From: Ooceraea biroi
Taxonomy: Eukaryota > Arthropoda > Insecta > Hymenoptera > Formicidae
Assembly (NCBI RefSeq): GCF_003672135.1
Contig: NC_039515.1
Coordinates: 2,170,001-2,234,000, forward strand
DNA length: 64,000 nt
Direction: 5' to 3'
Made by a program: the position numbers and the translations under genes. Positions within the stretch are counted from its first letter, which is position 1. Each line of letters opens with the position of its first letter. Positions 24,214-38,132 of the stretch are shown here, in pieces. The notes under the pieces are model-generated. The model was not told the DNA's origin, ran no database searches, and saw only the letters and a list, made by a program, of their open reading frames with translations.

Positions 24214-25235
24214 ATGGCTTACGATTCACGTAACGTCAAGTATTCACCGAACGCACATACCCATCCTCGAGCCAGCATGACCGGATATGCTTACCCTGGC
24301 CACACGCCGCAGCATTTCCAACAGACTGACGAGAACAGAAACGAGAACAACCTGTGCAATGGCAAGGAACACTCCACGTCGTCGATCTCGCAGCAATCGT
24401 CCGGCACCCAGACCGTGCAGAAGGTGGACGCCGCGACGATGACGGATCCCCTGCAGATTGACTTCAGACTCACCTCTGAGTACCTGGCGCGCTGCTCCAG
24501 CACACTGGGTTTACCATACGTGACTACGAAGTACGAGGATAGCAGCAATAATTCCCCACACAACTGTCAGGAAGTGAGACCGAAGATTGAATTCGAGATC
24601 GAGCCACAGCATATTAATGGTGAGTCACTGGTTACAATCTTTCATGATCCTTTTCTCAATAATCTGCAAAGCTAAATATCTGAGAATTTTGACATTAAAT
24701 ATAATCATAAATCTTATGACATTTTGTCTGATAATTATAGCGATAACACATGATTTTCTCTTGTTTAGGTATGTTGGTCTATCATTGTCCCGAGTGTGCA
24801 TACAGATTCGAGGACCGGGAGGCGCTCCACGAACACCTGGAGGATCACAAACAGAGGCCGCATGTCTGTGATATTTGCGGGGCGAGCCTGAAACGGAAGG
24901 AGCACTTGGATCGCCACAAGCAGGGTCACAACAAGGACAGACCTTATCAGTGTAACATGTGTTGTAAAGCATTTAAGCGTAACGAGCACTTGGCGCGCCA
25001 CATGATCACCCACTCGGGTCGCAAGAATCAAGTTTGTACAGAGTGCGGCAAAGCCTTCTACAGGAAAGATCACCTGAAGAAGCATCTGCAGAGTCACAAT
25101 AGCAGTCGAAGCAAGCACTTGAACATCTCGCAAGGCCACCAGAACAGTCAGCAGCCGGGCGACGAAGGCCTGAGCAGTCTCGCGATGATGATGAGACAGA
25201 CCGGGCCTCCTTCGTTCTCGATTTTGCGGGCGTAG
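24214..25235 (+). CDS. C2H2 zinc-finger protein A (four fingers)
   Basis: Two exons, 24214-24619 and 24769-25235, giving 290 aa. The N-terminal 135 residues are polar, rich in Ser, Gln, Asn and His, without a known domain. Four fingers occupy about residues 142-162, 169-189, 197-217 and 225-245. Fingers 2-4 share helices RKEHLDR, RNEHLAR and RKDHLKK, and the last finger is CTECGKAFYRKDHLKKH. Fingers 2 to 4 closely match those of the two minus-strand genes at 33.6-35.2 and 39.0-40.8 kb, so the three are paralogues. By the usual finger code, Arg at -1, His at 3 and Arg/Lys at 6 suggest a G-rich DNA site. A nuclear transcription-factor role is inferred; I cannot name the Drosophila orthologue. 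Confidence 0.88.
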
Positions 25236-26934
25236 TTATTACACCGTAACGTCTGTATTATATATATTATTGTCTCCGTCTATAAGCGAGGTCGTTCTAC
25301 TGTCTGGATGATTTAATCCCGAAAGGGATTATATTCATACGAATGCACTTTGTCTAACACACCTTTGCGCGATATAACGGAAACTTATTGTTAATACTGC
25401 AAGAATCTATCGTTTTTTTTGTTCTTTTTAAGCGATGTCTTTAGTAGTATTTTGCCGACGAGCATGCAAATCAAATGATTAAGTTATCACTTTTGTAATA
25501 TCCTTTATAATACGCATGTAGCGGATTGTGTATCAAGTATCTGTTAGCATTCTTAATTAAAACCCGAAAAACGAGTGTTTTAATTAAAATCTGACACAAA
25601 TGTTACCCCATTGATAACATAAATGTTCACGGCATTACTTTTGGTACATCAATAGAAACATCGGTTTTCGAAGTCTACTTTTGTTTGCGTAATTTTGTTT
25701 TCTTTTTTTTTGCGCTTTTGAGTGTAAATAATTTTATTTTTAGGTTGCCCATCCTGAACAAGATTATAACGTGAATCTCTCTTTGGGATTCGGATTTTAT
25801 TGTTGTCCGAAGTGATATTCTTCCTTCCATTGACAGATCGTAGATTCACGAAGTGAACGTTGATGGACAATAGAAACAGATTGCAATATCATGAAACGTT
25901 AGATCTCAATATAATGCCAATAACGGGTGTTTTTTTTTTCTAAATGACAAAGAAACGATGGTCTTGCTGATGTAGTTGCTGATACAAGGCAATAACACGA
26001 TTCTCAACTTCGCGACAGTTCCCTTTCACATTACTACATTTATGAAGTAGAGAAAGCCGATTATCCTAATATTGTAAGATGCTAACAATATCGTATAAAT
26101 AAAAATCTGCAATTTTTACATTGTAGACCATCAAGCATTTCCGTCGATGGTATCGTGCGTAAAATAAGTCTCGCAGAGATTCACGAGAGGATTAATGACA
26201 CAATTCCACGAGTATACAATTGTTCAAACATCCGAAATAAAGACGTATCGTCCACACATGGATTCGCTGATATGCATATCTGTAGATAAAATTTATTGTT
26301 GCTTGGAAAGAACGGTTTATCGTTTACGACATGGTTGAGAAAGTTTTATGTGTATTGAAATCATGTTAATTATGTATATATTACGGCTCATTACCAGATG
26401 CTGATGAAAATGTATCCACTGTAACGTTTTGCGAGGCCATGAAACTCACGTCGATCTCGTTCATTTCCAGCGTAGTGATACGCATCATTGCATTAGGACA
26501 GGCTCCATATACATTAATTGTATTTATATGAAAAATCATAGTATTTTATTGGCATTCTCTTGTTATATTGTTAGCTTGTGTGCTCATTGTACATTCACAC
26601 GAACGTGTGTATGCGCGAAATAAGAGCGTACGATCTAAATCTCTAAAAAAACAAAGACAGGAGAGGACAGCATTTTGTTATTAACTGCGGCGATCTTAAT
26701 TATATAAATTAATAAATGATTATTATATAAAAATATCTACCTCGTTTTTTGTGTATAATACAGTCATGGGAAATGCAAAAACGCATGTTCAAGTTGGTCG
26801 ATTGATCTTGTCGCTCGTCACTCTCACAAGAAACCGAAGAAATAGAAAGCACGACGCCGAGGATAAGGATAGAGAGAGAGTTGATTCCTTCTCCGGGTAA
26901 CGAACCCGAACACAATAGATTTCCTGTGATATGG

Positions 26935-26993
26935 CTTTTCTTACAATTTATATATATACACACACACGTATATATAAAGAATTGTAAGAAAAG
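26935..26993 (+). repeat. Imperfect hairpin with AC-repeat loop
   Basis: CTTTTCTTACAATT (26935-26948) pairs perfectly with 26980-26993. TATATATAC (26951-26959) pairs with 26968-26976, leaving a small internal bulge and an ACACACAC loop. Total stem is 23 bp. Confidence 0.75.
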
Positions 26994-29900
26994 GTATACG
27001 CGTCACCGCCGCTCTGTCTTTCCTCACGGTTGCATATCTATGTATATATGTATATGTGTATACATAGAATGATTTATAACATATAGGGATATATTACACG
27101 AAGCAGTATCTGAAAAACGCGCGCAGACCTTAAACCTCCACTTTCGCGGCCTAAACTTATCCGCACTTCTAGTACATACCTACGTCTTTACTAAATATTT
27201 CTTCCTCTCTTTGTTCTCCCCTTTTTTTTCTCCTTTGTATTACTTATACGTTCCTCCACCTTCCGTCTATGCAGTTTCGCCGTCACGCGCTCTTAGAATC
27301 GATAGACACTTTAAGCGTTCTATATAAAAATAAAACGTTGACATCGTCAGAAGGATCGCTCAGTTATACATACTTCTTTCTTTCTTTCTTTTAACACATT
27401 AATCTCGTCCATTTCTTTCTCCTCTCTCACTACGTGCATATAATTCTTACTGCGCTCATTCATCCTGCATTAGCATTTTGATTTACGCACGACGAACAAT
27501 CGGTATTTTTGTACCCTGGAAGACTGCGGTACAAATGTTCAGCTAAAAGGGGTGGCGGAACGTGTCGGGGATAATCGGGGAATGGAGACGCGAGCCTGGA
27601 TTCCGTTTAAACAAAAGAACCGGCCGAGTTTTTAGGCGAAGAGCGTAACGCGGCCGCCAATGCCGCAATGTTCAACAATTTATCCGGAAGCCCCCGAAGT
27701 CGGCTTGGTGTTTGCGAACTGGTCAACTACGGGAAGAACACCTCTGCGTTCGCGGAAGAAACGAGGAAACAGCACGTTGGAGTAAAACGCGGATATGGGG
27801 ATGCTGTGCGGTGACAAGTGCGGAGAAAAGATCAAACTAGATCGAGCATGCTCAGGATGTATTGCATATTGCACTATGCACGAAGACTCGCCTGCGTCAA
27901 GTATTCCATTAAAATGGGCTCAACATCATCAGTTTGTCCTCCCAATTTATCGCGCGAGGGCTACAAGTCGAAGGGAGGCCCGAAAGAAAGGGTTTACCAC
28001 CGCACAGGGAGAGATGATTCGTACTACTATTGGACGAAAGGGGATTCGCACTTCGAGGCCAGCCGGTTGTCTCGCACGTGTGACTTACGCATATCTACAT
28101 CTACCTTCGAGAGAAGAAACAAGAATTTGAGCGTTTGTACTATGTCGAGGAATTTGTGGTGTATCGTCGAGGTCTCGCCTCGGTCCAAACGTACCTCGTC
28201 GAGATTAAATACTCCGTAATAATCAAGTACGTAATACGCGGCGATCACGCACAAATACACTCTTCTCGCTGGCACGCACGCACGCGACAAGGCGCCGGGA
28301 TTAGACGAAGCCGAAAAGACCGAATTTTGTTTAGACCCGCCTGCTCTTGAGGGGGTTTCTCTCCGTTGGACGCGCGACGGGTCGCGCGTTGGTTCATGCA
28401 AAACCTTCCCCGCAGCATCTTCCGCGATGATGCGTACCCGCTACAAAAATATACCGCGAATTGCAGAAATCTAGAACTGGACAGGCAAACAATCGTGATG
28501 AAGAACGGAAGAAATGGCGCGTACGTGCTCTCATCGTTTTGCATGAACCAATTGCTGATTGATTTACACTCGCGTGTCTCGCGCACATCTCGAGACACCG
28601 AGATCGAATTCACACCGATCTTTCGCATTTCCTTTTGCTCTATGTGGTTTAATATGGACAATTGAAGGTCTCGACACTGCATAGAAAAATATGGTCTTCA
28701 TTGCCATCTCTGCTCCTGAGAGACTCACATTCGAGTTACATCGAGGTGGTTGCGTGCTTATTATTCACGCCCCATGCCAGGGAGGGGTAGTAGCCGAGTT
28801 TCACGTTTCCGATCGCTATAATTTAACAAGTCACTTTTACATTTTGTCTACCGTTCGACATTCGCTGCTCGGAACGAACGGGCCGATCAAGAAAAACCCG
28901 GCAAATCGAAATTGGAACGGCAAAGGATGCAACTACGTCCTCGCGGGCGTAAGTGCATTCACAACGGAGAGAAACAACGTCGCATACTGGATATTATTAT
29001 CCTCGTTTCGAGCAACGATCACAAAAGATCATCGGAGGACGCAGTGAATAATACAATACAGTCGTCGTAAAATGGCAAATCATCGTGCAATCGCAAAAGC
29101 ATAAAGACAAATCTGCGTTACGCGTGTGACTCGTCATCCAACGAACGTTGGAAGTCGTTGTCAACTGGAGAAGTTGCTCGCAACATCTTCTGGGGTTTCG
29201 CGTAAAAACTATTAAGCGCGTTGCAAGAGAATCGGATCTTGTCTTCTCTGTGTTGCTCCTAATCTTACTATTATCGTTATTGTTATTAATATATTATCGT
29301 TATTATTAGTATAATTAGTATTATTATTGTTGCTGTTATTATTAATATTATGATTATTGTTATTACTATTATTATTAGTAATATCCTTATCGCTATCAGT
29401 ATATATCCTCTATAAAATCCATATTCTTAATTGATCGCTTCTAATCGAGACGAAGGAGAATCAAGTCTGTATAACCGACGTCTCCAGTTTGATCGAAACC
29501 GAACGAGCGCGCCCAGCAACACGTTCCAAGCGTTCAAATACATTTGGATAGAGGCCTATCAACCCCTATCTCCCTTCTTCTCTTCTCTTATTTTTTTTTT
29601 GCGACATTTTAAAATCGATCAGTTCGGTACACCGTATGCCTTTCCTACGGCAAAGAAGAAGCGTACAAACGAAACGCAGGGCGCTCCCCTTAAAACGTTT
29701 TTTTTTAAACGTTTTTCGAATATGATGCACAATACGAGGCAACGGTAAATTGTCTTTCTGTCACATCTCTGAAACCAACGGAAACGACGGCCACTCGAGC
29801 AACGTGGAGGCGGACAAGTGTACACGTAGCTCCGAAAAACAGAGAGGCACAACGCGCCGCTTCTTTTTAGATCTTTCCGATCGTACGACTGGAAAACTAT

Positions 29901-30500
29901 ACGGGTATGTGAAATCCAGCGCAATGCGAAGGCACCGGAAAAGTATTCTCCCTCTTTAGAAACGCACGTCAACTATTATTCTCTCCCTTTTCTTTTCTTT
30001 TTTTTCTTTTTCTACAGGAACATCACTACATCTACTACGTAGCTCGACGAAGCACCCGGTCGATTGCCCACGATCGTGAGAATCGACTGCTCGCCTCGTC
30101 GAGGAATGGAAATACGTTCTTTTTAGCTACCCTTCAAAATAGATCTTCTTGAGCCGCTCATTTGTTTGAACAGTCAAAGACGTATGTCGAACTTTGGAAA
30201 TATCTGCTCTGTCCGCGCTCTCTCCTCCACTCCCTCTGCCTACTGCCTCTTATAAATCGTAAAGCTATCCCTCGTTATCTTTCATTGAGTTATTCGCATA
30301 GTCCATCTACCACTATAAAAAAAAAACAGATTACTTTCCACAAGACTTACATACCGACGCTCGCTCTTATATTTTCGTATTCTCTTGCGCAAAATGTGAG
30401 AAAAGTCCCGCGCTTTCTCATTGTTTTCGGATGCAGATTTTTTTTGTATTAAAAAGATTGCACTTCTCTTAATCGCCAATCCTTTAACGGTTTGATAGTT

Positions 30501-30645
30501 ACATCTTAATTGAAGGACTATCAGAGTCCGTATTAATGACACGATACAGATTTATTTGTTTAAAAATTGTACTTTCTTTTTTATCAATATCTAATATCTC
30601 GATAACTAGATCTTAAATTGAAGGACTATCAAAGTCCGCGTTAAC
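30501..30645 (+). repeat. Tandemly duplicated short element
   Basis: ATCTTAA[TA]TTGAAGGACTATCA[GA]AGTCCG occurs near 30503-30530 and again near 30610-30639, about 107 bp apart. Flanking bases match only weakly. Confidence 0.7.
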
Positions 30646-33642
30646 TATTATAATAAAAGTTTATTACTCGATGAGCTTTTTATCTCTAATGGCTCAGATT
30701 TTGCGAAATTGCCACAACAGACAATTATCACGTATTGTGATTGAACGGGATTGTATAAAGCTTACAAAGCTTGTAATATCTGAATAAAAAGCGCGCGACA
30801 TTTGACACACTTTGTTCACAATTGTGGTTTTCTCTCTCTCTCTCCGCTTTTTACGGTACAGTATATTTTGTATACAAATTTACTCGCTAACGTACGATCT
30901 AAGACATATTCTCTGCCTTGATAGTTACAAGTACAATGGCAATGAAATATTTTAATATATAAATTGATCTCTTACATACGGCTTTTTTTTAGTATACATG
31001 TATATATATATACCATGTATATAATAACTTTAGTATATCATTATATACTTGAGGTCTGACAAAACCTGAATTCTCTATGTCACTCAAAACGTTCCATGTT
31101 AGAGATACGATGCGATAAAGGTAGGTAAGAAAAATGCTAAATCTACGCTTAAACTGCGATTGCTTGAATAAAAAAAATAATATTAACGCACATTTTTAGT
31201 TGAAAATGCAATAAACTTTGTATGCTTGAAGAGACGCAACACGCGACAAGGTGCATAACGATGCATTTTCATTGACTTTCAATATAATTTAATCATTGTC
31301 GGGGAAACTATATTGCAGAATACTACGTTTAAATTATGAGATCATTTTTTTAAGAAAGAATTTATATGCGTAAATTATAGAATATTATTACGTCGATTGC
31401 ATTTCAATAAATGATATGCAAAATTAACAAATATATATATATAGTCGGAAATTTAATTTCCACGATAATCGCATCATATTCCTAACATTTTAACGTCGCG
31501 GTATGCATGTTATACAGCACATAGACATGTCCGACATCAGTTCACGATAAGATCTACGAATATATGAGAAGATAAATAATATTATAAAAATAACAATAAT
31601 TATATATGTGATTATAATACTAATAATAATAATGAAAAATATTAATGACAATGATGATGGCAATGCTGATGATAGTAATAATAAAAAAAAGATATATATC
31701 TATTTATGTATACGCGACGGTACCTATGACTAAAACGAATATCTGTCAGTATGGCAAGAAAAGAATCGCGAAGAAAAGTTTAAAAAACGATGGCACGAAC
31801 GTTAATACTAAAGTGAGGCCAAAGTATAAACTTAAACGCAGTCTGACGATTACAGCAGATATCCTTTGTCGGAAATAATCACAGTCTGTGAAGAGATTTG
31901 CGATGTGGATAAATATAAACATTAAAAAGTAACTCATAACCGAAAAAAAACCACAGTATACGTTGCATATCTATGAAATAAATCTTATCATATATAATCA
32001 GTACTCAACACACGAATGTAACGAATATAAGAAGTCCAACGAAAAATATGTATAAAAAAACAATGTAAAAAAAGTCTAATTGTAAAGGCTAATTAAGCTT
32101 CCATGACGAATGCTCAGTGCGATATATCGCAAAGGAAAGTCGCACATTTGCTCTGATCAATCGGGCAAATATGCTCGCGTGTGATGTTACACATATACAT
32201 AAAAAAAAACTGTGCATATATATACATATATAAGTAAAAAATTTCGAACTATATCGTAAAATATATAAAATACTGTCAACTTTACATATAAAAGGAACAA
32301 AAGTTCTTCAATTCTCTCAACAAAAATGAAACGAAATACAATTTGCATCAAAATATAATTTTTATCGTGAAATATTGCTACGCTTTTTTGCCGCTTCTCC
32401 CACAGCCGTAGAGCCGTGGCATAGCTAAAGAAGAAAGAAGAAAAAAGAAAAAGAAAGATGCGTATATAAGTTACCACGAAATTAATCTCTGGATGTGCAC
32501 TAAGAATCAAGTGAACATCCGCATTTGAAAAATGAAGAGACGTTGCTTTCTAATCGGTGGGTCGACTCGTCGTTCACATCTGCATTAGGAACATCGCTAT
32601 GCGTAATTCCTATTCCCTTTACACTATTTGCACTTGCAATCTTGTTTAACAAGAAATAATAAAAACATTCACAACCATCGCGGAAATCATGAAATTAACG
32701 CAGGTTTTAATTAACGCGATGATGTAAGAAAAAAAAGATGTTTCATTATGTTTCTCTCTTTCTTTTACTTTCTCACTCTCTCACTCTCTCATTCTCTCTC
32801 CTTCTTTCTCATCCATCAACTTAATTTCTACGTTAACACCGACCTTTCATAAAAATATCTTTTTTTTCCTCGTCGTACACGACGTATGGCAAGAATCTTT
32901 GACTTACAGTCAAATTTCTACTCTAGAGGTCCTGTGGAAAATTAGTATTTTCTCCCACATGTGTACTTTTCTTGTTTGTGCTACAAGGAGCGTGTAGCTT
33001 CTATGTCTCTCTGTTTTTATCCCTCAGACATTGTTACTTCGAAAGAAAATTCTCTTCCTGCTACAAGGCACGCCGCAGCGTCTTGCGTGGCTGTCGCTAC
33101 GATACGTATATATTTGGCGCGAGACGCTGCCGCATCTTTCGTCACTTCGTGCGACTTCGTGCCGGAAATGGGGAAAAGGGGTACGAGCAATGAAAAATTA
33201 TAGTAAAAGAAGAGTGCCAGGAATGATGGCCAGCTACGTCGAGAGACTGCGCCATAAACAAACGAGATTGCACACTTTGACCAGACGAGACATAGGAAGC
33301 TCCATCCGGAGCACATATATATATACGCGAATACATTTGTATGTATAAAACTCACTAAATTCAAATCATGAATCAGTCGGAGCTATCCGTCGACGATGAC
33401 CAGTTAGCGTGTTGGTGTTACCTCTTTGCCGAGGTTCTCTCCTCATCTCAGAAATCTTTAACATGCGCCAAAAAGCTAAGCTCGTGCGACTGATAATGAC
33501 TGGGCGTAGCGAGTGGCGTGACGCTCGACTGATGCGCTACGTTCACCGCCGTAAGATGATGATGATGCAGGGAGTGATGAGAAGTGTGCGTATGGAGAAT
33601 GTTGTTCGGATGGGGAACCTGGAAGTTCCCTGGTGGCGGGGC

Positions 33643-35150
33643 TCAGGACAGGAGGGGACCCGGATGCCCACCCGGAAGAACGGACGACGCCGAGACGGTC
33701 GTTTGCATACTCGACACGTTATTCTGCTGTTGATTCTGTTGCGTACCTGAGGCAGAAAAGAACGACGATCTATGTATCTAATATAATAAAAGTAAGGACG
33801 ATAGGAGAGTTACCGATTCGTTTCGTTCGTTTCGTTCGTTTCGACGCGTTTCAGCTTACCAGCGTTTTGGCTCAGTTCGGCTTTCACTCTTCTCGCAATG
33901 TGACTCCTCGTGTGCTTCCGCAAGTGATCCTTCCGATAGAATCCTTTGCCGCATTCGGTACACACGTGCCGCTTCTCGCCGGAATGTATCACGAAGTGTA
34001 GCGTCAGCTGCTCCTTCCTCTTGAATGCCTTCATGCAGACGGTGCAAACGTAAGGCCGCTCGGGATTGTGGCTCTGCTTGTGACGCGTGAGGTGGTCCTT
34101 GCGCTTTAAGCCGGCGCCGCATATGTCGCAGACAAATCTTCTCTCCAAAGTGTGGCCCAGGAGGTGTTGCTCCAGCAATTCTCGCTCCGGGTACGCCATG
34201 TGGCATTCCGGACAACAGTAGAGCGTCGAGCCGTCCAGCGCCGTTGTCAGACGGATCTCGCCCGGCTTCGGGCGCGGCTTCTTCTCCTTCGGGGTCTTCT
34301 TCTTTTTCTTCTTCTTATTGTTCGGCGACATCATTATGTTGGGCGTCGTTGTGGTCGCCACCGCCACCGAAGTCGTCTGCGCCAAGTCCGACTCCTTCTT
34401 GATGCTCGATGAATACTTGAGAAAGTGATGTATACTCAGTGGCAAGGTGCTAGCCGGCAGGTGACTGAGATAATCAGCCACGGTGGATCCGGGAGTGGCG
34501 AGAGACTGCCACGTAGCCGGCATGGTAGCTGGCGTTTGGGTGTGAGCGTGCTGCTGATGGTGCTGATGCATCGTGTAATCCTGCTGGGCACCGTTCGTGG
34601 TAGTCTCTCCATTGCGCTGCTGCTCCTCCGCTTTCTTTTCCTTGTTTTTGTCTTTATCCTGAAGGAGATTGCAAACGTCCTGTTGATTTATGGTTTCCGT
34701 GGATTGCTACAACGTGAGAGCGGATTGTATATGGAACATGGTGCCTGAATTTACAGAATGCACTTGAAAAGCAGTTCGATGGAAACAAAAAAATGGGATA
34801 TATAAAGAGAGACAATCCTTTACCTGATGATACGAGCGCTTCTCTTGCATTCCAGGCGAGTTGGCGGGCCGTTGCTGGACCGATTGGGCTTGTGAGTACG
34901 GCACATTCGGATAATGATGAACGTTGCTGTTGGGATAGCTAGCTTTATTGTTCATCATCACTTGCGACTGTGCGGATTGTACGCTGTTGTTCTCGGGACG
35001 GTATTTTCCCATCACCGGCACTCCGATCGGAGGCTGGTTGGGAAAATGATTGGCGTATCGCGCGCCCGCACCGCTGGAACTGTCGGTCGCGAATTGATGG
35101 ATACTCGGTATCGTGCTGGGGAAGTGACCTCCGAACGGCGGGAAATTCAT
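33643..35150 (-). CDS. C2H2 zinc-finger protein B (four fingers)
   Basis: Three exons on the minus strand: 35150-34824, 34706-33860, 33746-33643, giving 425 aa. The start MNFPPFGGHFPS with HQFATDS parallels the start of gene C (MNFGPFSGFTAG with HQFATAK). A shared block WQSLATPGSTVADYLSHLP (about 175-193) precedes a lysine-rich stretch and the linker TALDGSTLYCCPEC. Fingers lie at about 274-294, 302-322, 330-350 and 358-378, with helices RKDHLTR, RKEQLTL and RKDHLRK in fingers 2-4. The last small exon is supported by a strong donor (GCTG|GTAAGC), a good acceptor and kept phase; it adds a Gln/Ser-rich tail ending GPLLS. Reading on without that intron gives a different short tail, which may be a retained-intron isoform. 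Confidence 0.87.
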
Positions 35151-37718
35151 TGCAGACCGTCAGCGGAATTCATATACCTAGACAGCAAAACGATAAGCAC
35201 AACCCATCCGGGCGATATCGTACGGGGGAAGACGAATCTTACGAAGCGCGAGGTTACTCCGAGAGGGATCGAATACATTTTACGGAGCGTGAGAAGGACA
35301 GCGAGCGAGCGAATTAAGACGGCATCGCTGTCAGCTGGGCCTCATCGACGGGTCGCCTCTTGGCGCCGTTCCCTACACGGCCCCCCTTCTCCCTCCCCCC
35401 GCGCGAGAGGCGCACCACGTCAATCGCGTCGTCGGTCAACGACGGCGACGGCGACGACGACGGCGACAGCGACAGCGGCGTCTCGACTCGCTGGCACGAC
35501 GCTCGGTCCTCAGGACCGTGCCGAGTGTCGCGTAGACGGCATCGCCGACGATAGTGACGACGCTGAGTGACGCGCGCGCGTTCGTGCGTCGTCCGGTAGT
35601 GTATTTACTCACAACGATGTCCCTCTCCCCATGTTTTCTCGCCGTAGCGGATCCTTTCCTCAGCGGGGGATTCCCGTAACACGAGCGAGCGCGAGTGCAG
35701 CGCGCGCGCGGCCGGGGAGGACAGATTTTTCTCGCGCACCAGACAAGACACCAGAGAGAGACACAGGGCGAAAGAGAGAACGAGAGAGGCGATACAGCGG
35801 GAGCGAGAGAGAGAAAGAGGGAGAGAGAGAGAAGCGCGTCGGACGGACACGCACCACGCCACCACCACACGCGCGTCTGTCGACCAGCGTCTGTCTGTCA
35901 CAATGAGTACGCGGCTACGCGGACGGCACGCCGGCGGCGGCAAGCCTGGCTCTTACAACGTCACTCACGCACGCCGCCACTCGAACTCGCCAACACCTCG
36001 CTAAGCGACCCGCGAACGAACGTCGTGGCCGGTGGCTCGCGGCCAAGGACGTGCCACACGCGCTCCTTATAGCAGAGACGGCTCTCACCCCCTTTATCCG
36101 GTGCCGTGTGGCCGAGCGACGCGCGGGTTCCCACCGGGTCCGTCGTAGACGACGACGACGATGACGGAAAAATAAAAACACGAATAAAAAACCGCCGACC
36201 GGGGAGAGACGGAGAGTCGCGGCACGACGGCGCGCGCGGAGGGGAGGATCGCCGCACGATTGTCAAGGGGATGGGCCGGGGCACCGGGGGTGCACGACGC
36301 AAAGGGACGCGAACGCCACCCTTCCTCTATCCCCCGTCCTCTCACCCCTCCTCGTCCTCCTCTTCCTCACCCCGCTCAACCCCAACCCATCCCACTCCAC
36401 TCCACTCCGATACTTAGTCGATACGTAGGCGTGGGGTCGTCGTAGCCGCACCACCGCCTCCCCCGCACCACCACCGCCGCGCCGCGCCGCGCTGCACCGC
36501 GAACTCCGCGAGAAAATGGCCGGTGCGTGCGTGCCCCGTCGCCACGGCAAGAGCGCGGCCGAGGCGAGGAGCGGACACGAGAGACGAGCGGTACGCCGCT
36601 TACCATTGGGGTGACTCGCGGTGACCCGCGCTCGCGAGTTCGCCTATGGATCGGGAACGTTTTTTCCCACGCAGCCCAGCTGTCACCCTGTAACCGGAGG
36701 CTCCCCCGCTGCGCGGTTGTATATCGTTGACACCTGTCCCTCAAGCCGGCGTCCCCATCCCACCCGTCCGCCCTCTACTGTGCCGGCCTCTTAACTATTT
36801 TTTCTCTCTCCCGGGATCTCCCGACTCCCGACGCGGCGCGCCACACCGCACCGCACCACACCGCGCCGTGACGGCGCGGCGCGGCGAAAATGCCCGAAAC
36901 GGGCATCGGAATTTTAACTTGGGATCCTTCCCGCCGCCGTGACCTGCCATTACGTTCCCCCTCTATCATCACGTCCATCCTAGGCCTGGAGATTACCGGG
37001 ATATCGCGCTGGGAATAAAAGTACTTCTTCTCGCTTCTCTTGCTTCGCCGCAAATCTCTTCGATAAGCTCAGGATTTAACTGGAGCGATTTATATATTAA
37101 TTCGATTACTCGCGATCGAGAACACTCGTCAGCGAGAGTTAACTTAATGAGACGAGAATAGTTTTATATTAAATGTATATGTTTTATTTTAATTTTTTTC
37201 CTCCAATATTTATGTAAGTAACAATGAAAATGACTTATGCACTATTTTATCCTAACTACGGTGTGATATATCTATATATAATATTATGATAATAAAATAA
37301 TAATATTTCTTGTACAGATATACCCATTGCCTTTAATTGTGTTACTTACAGTAAGTTCTTTTCCTTTTTTTTTCTTTTTTTTTCTGTATACATACACCTT
37401 TATCGAAAAGCTTTTCAGGTGAATCATAACTAATTTCTGTATTATTGTGGATTTAGCACCCTTGATATACCGCATTAAGAGTTCCATATAAATTGAGGAG
37501 AATATCGCAAAACCTTCATGTTATATCTAATAATTGCTTCAGCATTGTAATAATTTGCCAATAATTTTTATCATCCCTTTGCGGGACCAATTACTTTTGC
37601 AAAGATCAAGCCAATCAAGCAAAGAGACAATGTTTTTTTATCGCATCAACAAATGATTATGTATCGTAAAAATAGTCATGATCTTAGGGCCGCGTGAATA
37701 CGCGTAAATGCATTTTGT

Positions 37719-37801
37719 ATATATATATGTGCGTGCGTGCGTGTATGTATATATATATGTGTGTATGTACATACATACACACACACACACATACACACAC
37801 C
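37719..37801 (+). repeat. Compound TA/TG/CA microsatellite
   Basis: Alternating TATATATG, GTGCGTGC, TATGTACATACA and ACACAC units form an imperfect palindrome. This could extrude as a cruciform and is likely length-polymorphic. Confidence 0.8.
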
Positions 37802-38113
37802 TTATTATATATGTAACTCAATTTACCCCGGTTTTTACTTGTGTGCGTGTATCTGAGAAAACTAAATGCGATACTTCCTCGGATATCCTGCGATGGTATC
37901 ATCATCTGATCTCATTAGTTTCAAATCCCAAGATTTCACGGTTTCGTATCTGTAAAAGCACACTTACGATGATTTAAATTTTAAATTATAGAAGAAAAGA
38001 TATAACTGTCGATACATACATTATTAACATATACATATAGATATATACACATATACATATATATGTATATGCCGTTACAAAATACAAAATGGACTTGATG
38101 ATTCACCGGCAAC

Positions 38114-38132
38114 CTCTCTCTCTCTCTCTCTC
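38114..38132 (+). repeat. CT dinucleotide microsatellite
   Basis: An uninterrupted CT run of about nine units within the presumed 3' UTR of zinc-finger gene C. Confidence 0.85.

Larger units (their letters stand above)
25236..33642. other. 8.4-kb gene-poor interval between convergent zinc-finger genes
   Basis: Zinc-finger genes A (plus) and B (minus) converge here, so both 3' UTRs should lie in it. It is AT-rich, with a GC-richer island at 27.5-28.9 kb and a TTATTA-type microsatellite at about 29.27-29.39 kb. It also holds a hairpin near 26.95 kb and a duplicated element near 30.5 kb. The ORFs here show no domain or codon pattern that I trust. Confidence 0.5.

Noticed and set aside
27795..28682. 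Cluster of 100-145-codon ORFs
   Set aside because: Overlapping frames on both strands in a GC-richer island with no domain and no splice pattern; treated as noncoding.
35360..36945. Many long overlapping ORFs on both strands, up to about 150 codons
   Set aside because: They occur in all frames of a GC-rich, low-complexity region, are dominated by Arg, Ser, Pro and Thr, and carry no domain. GC-rich DNA has few stop codons.
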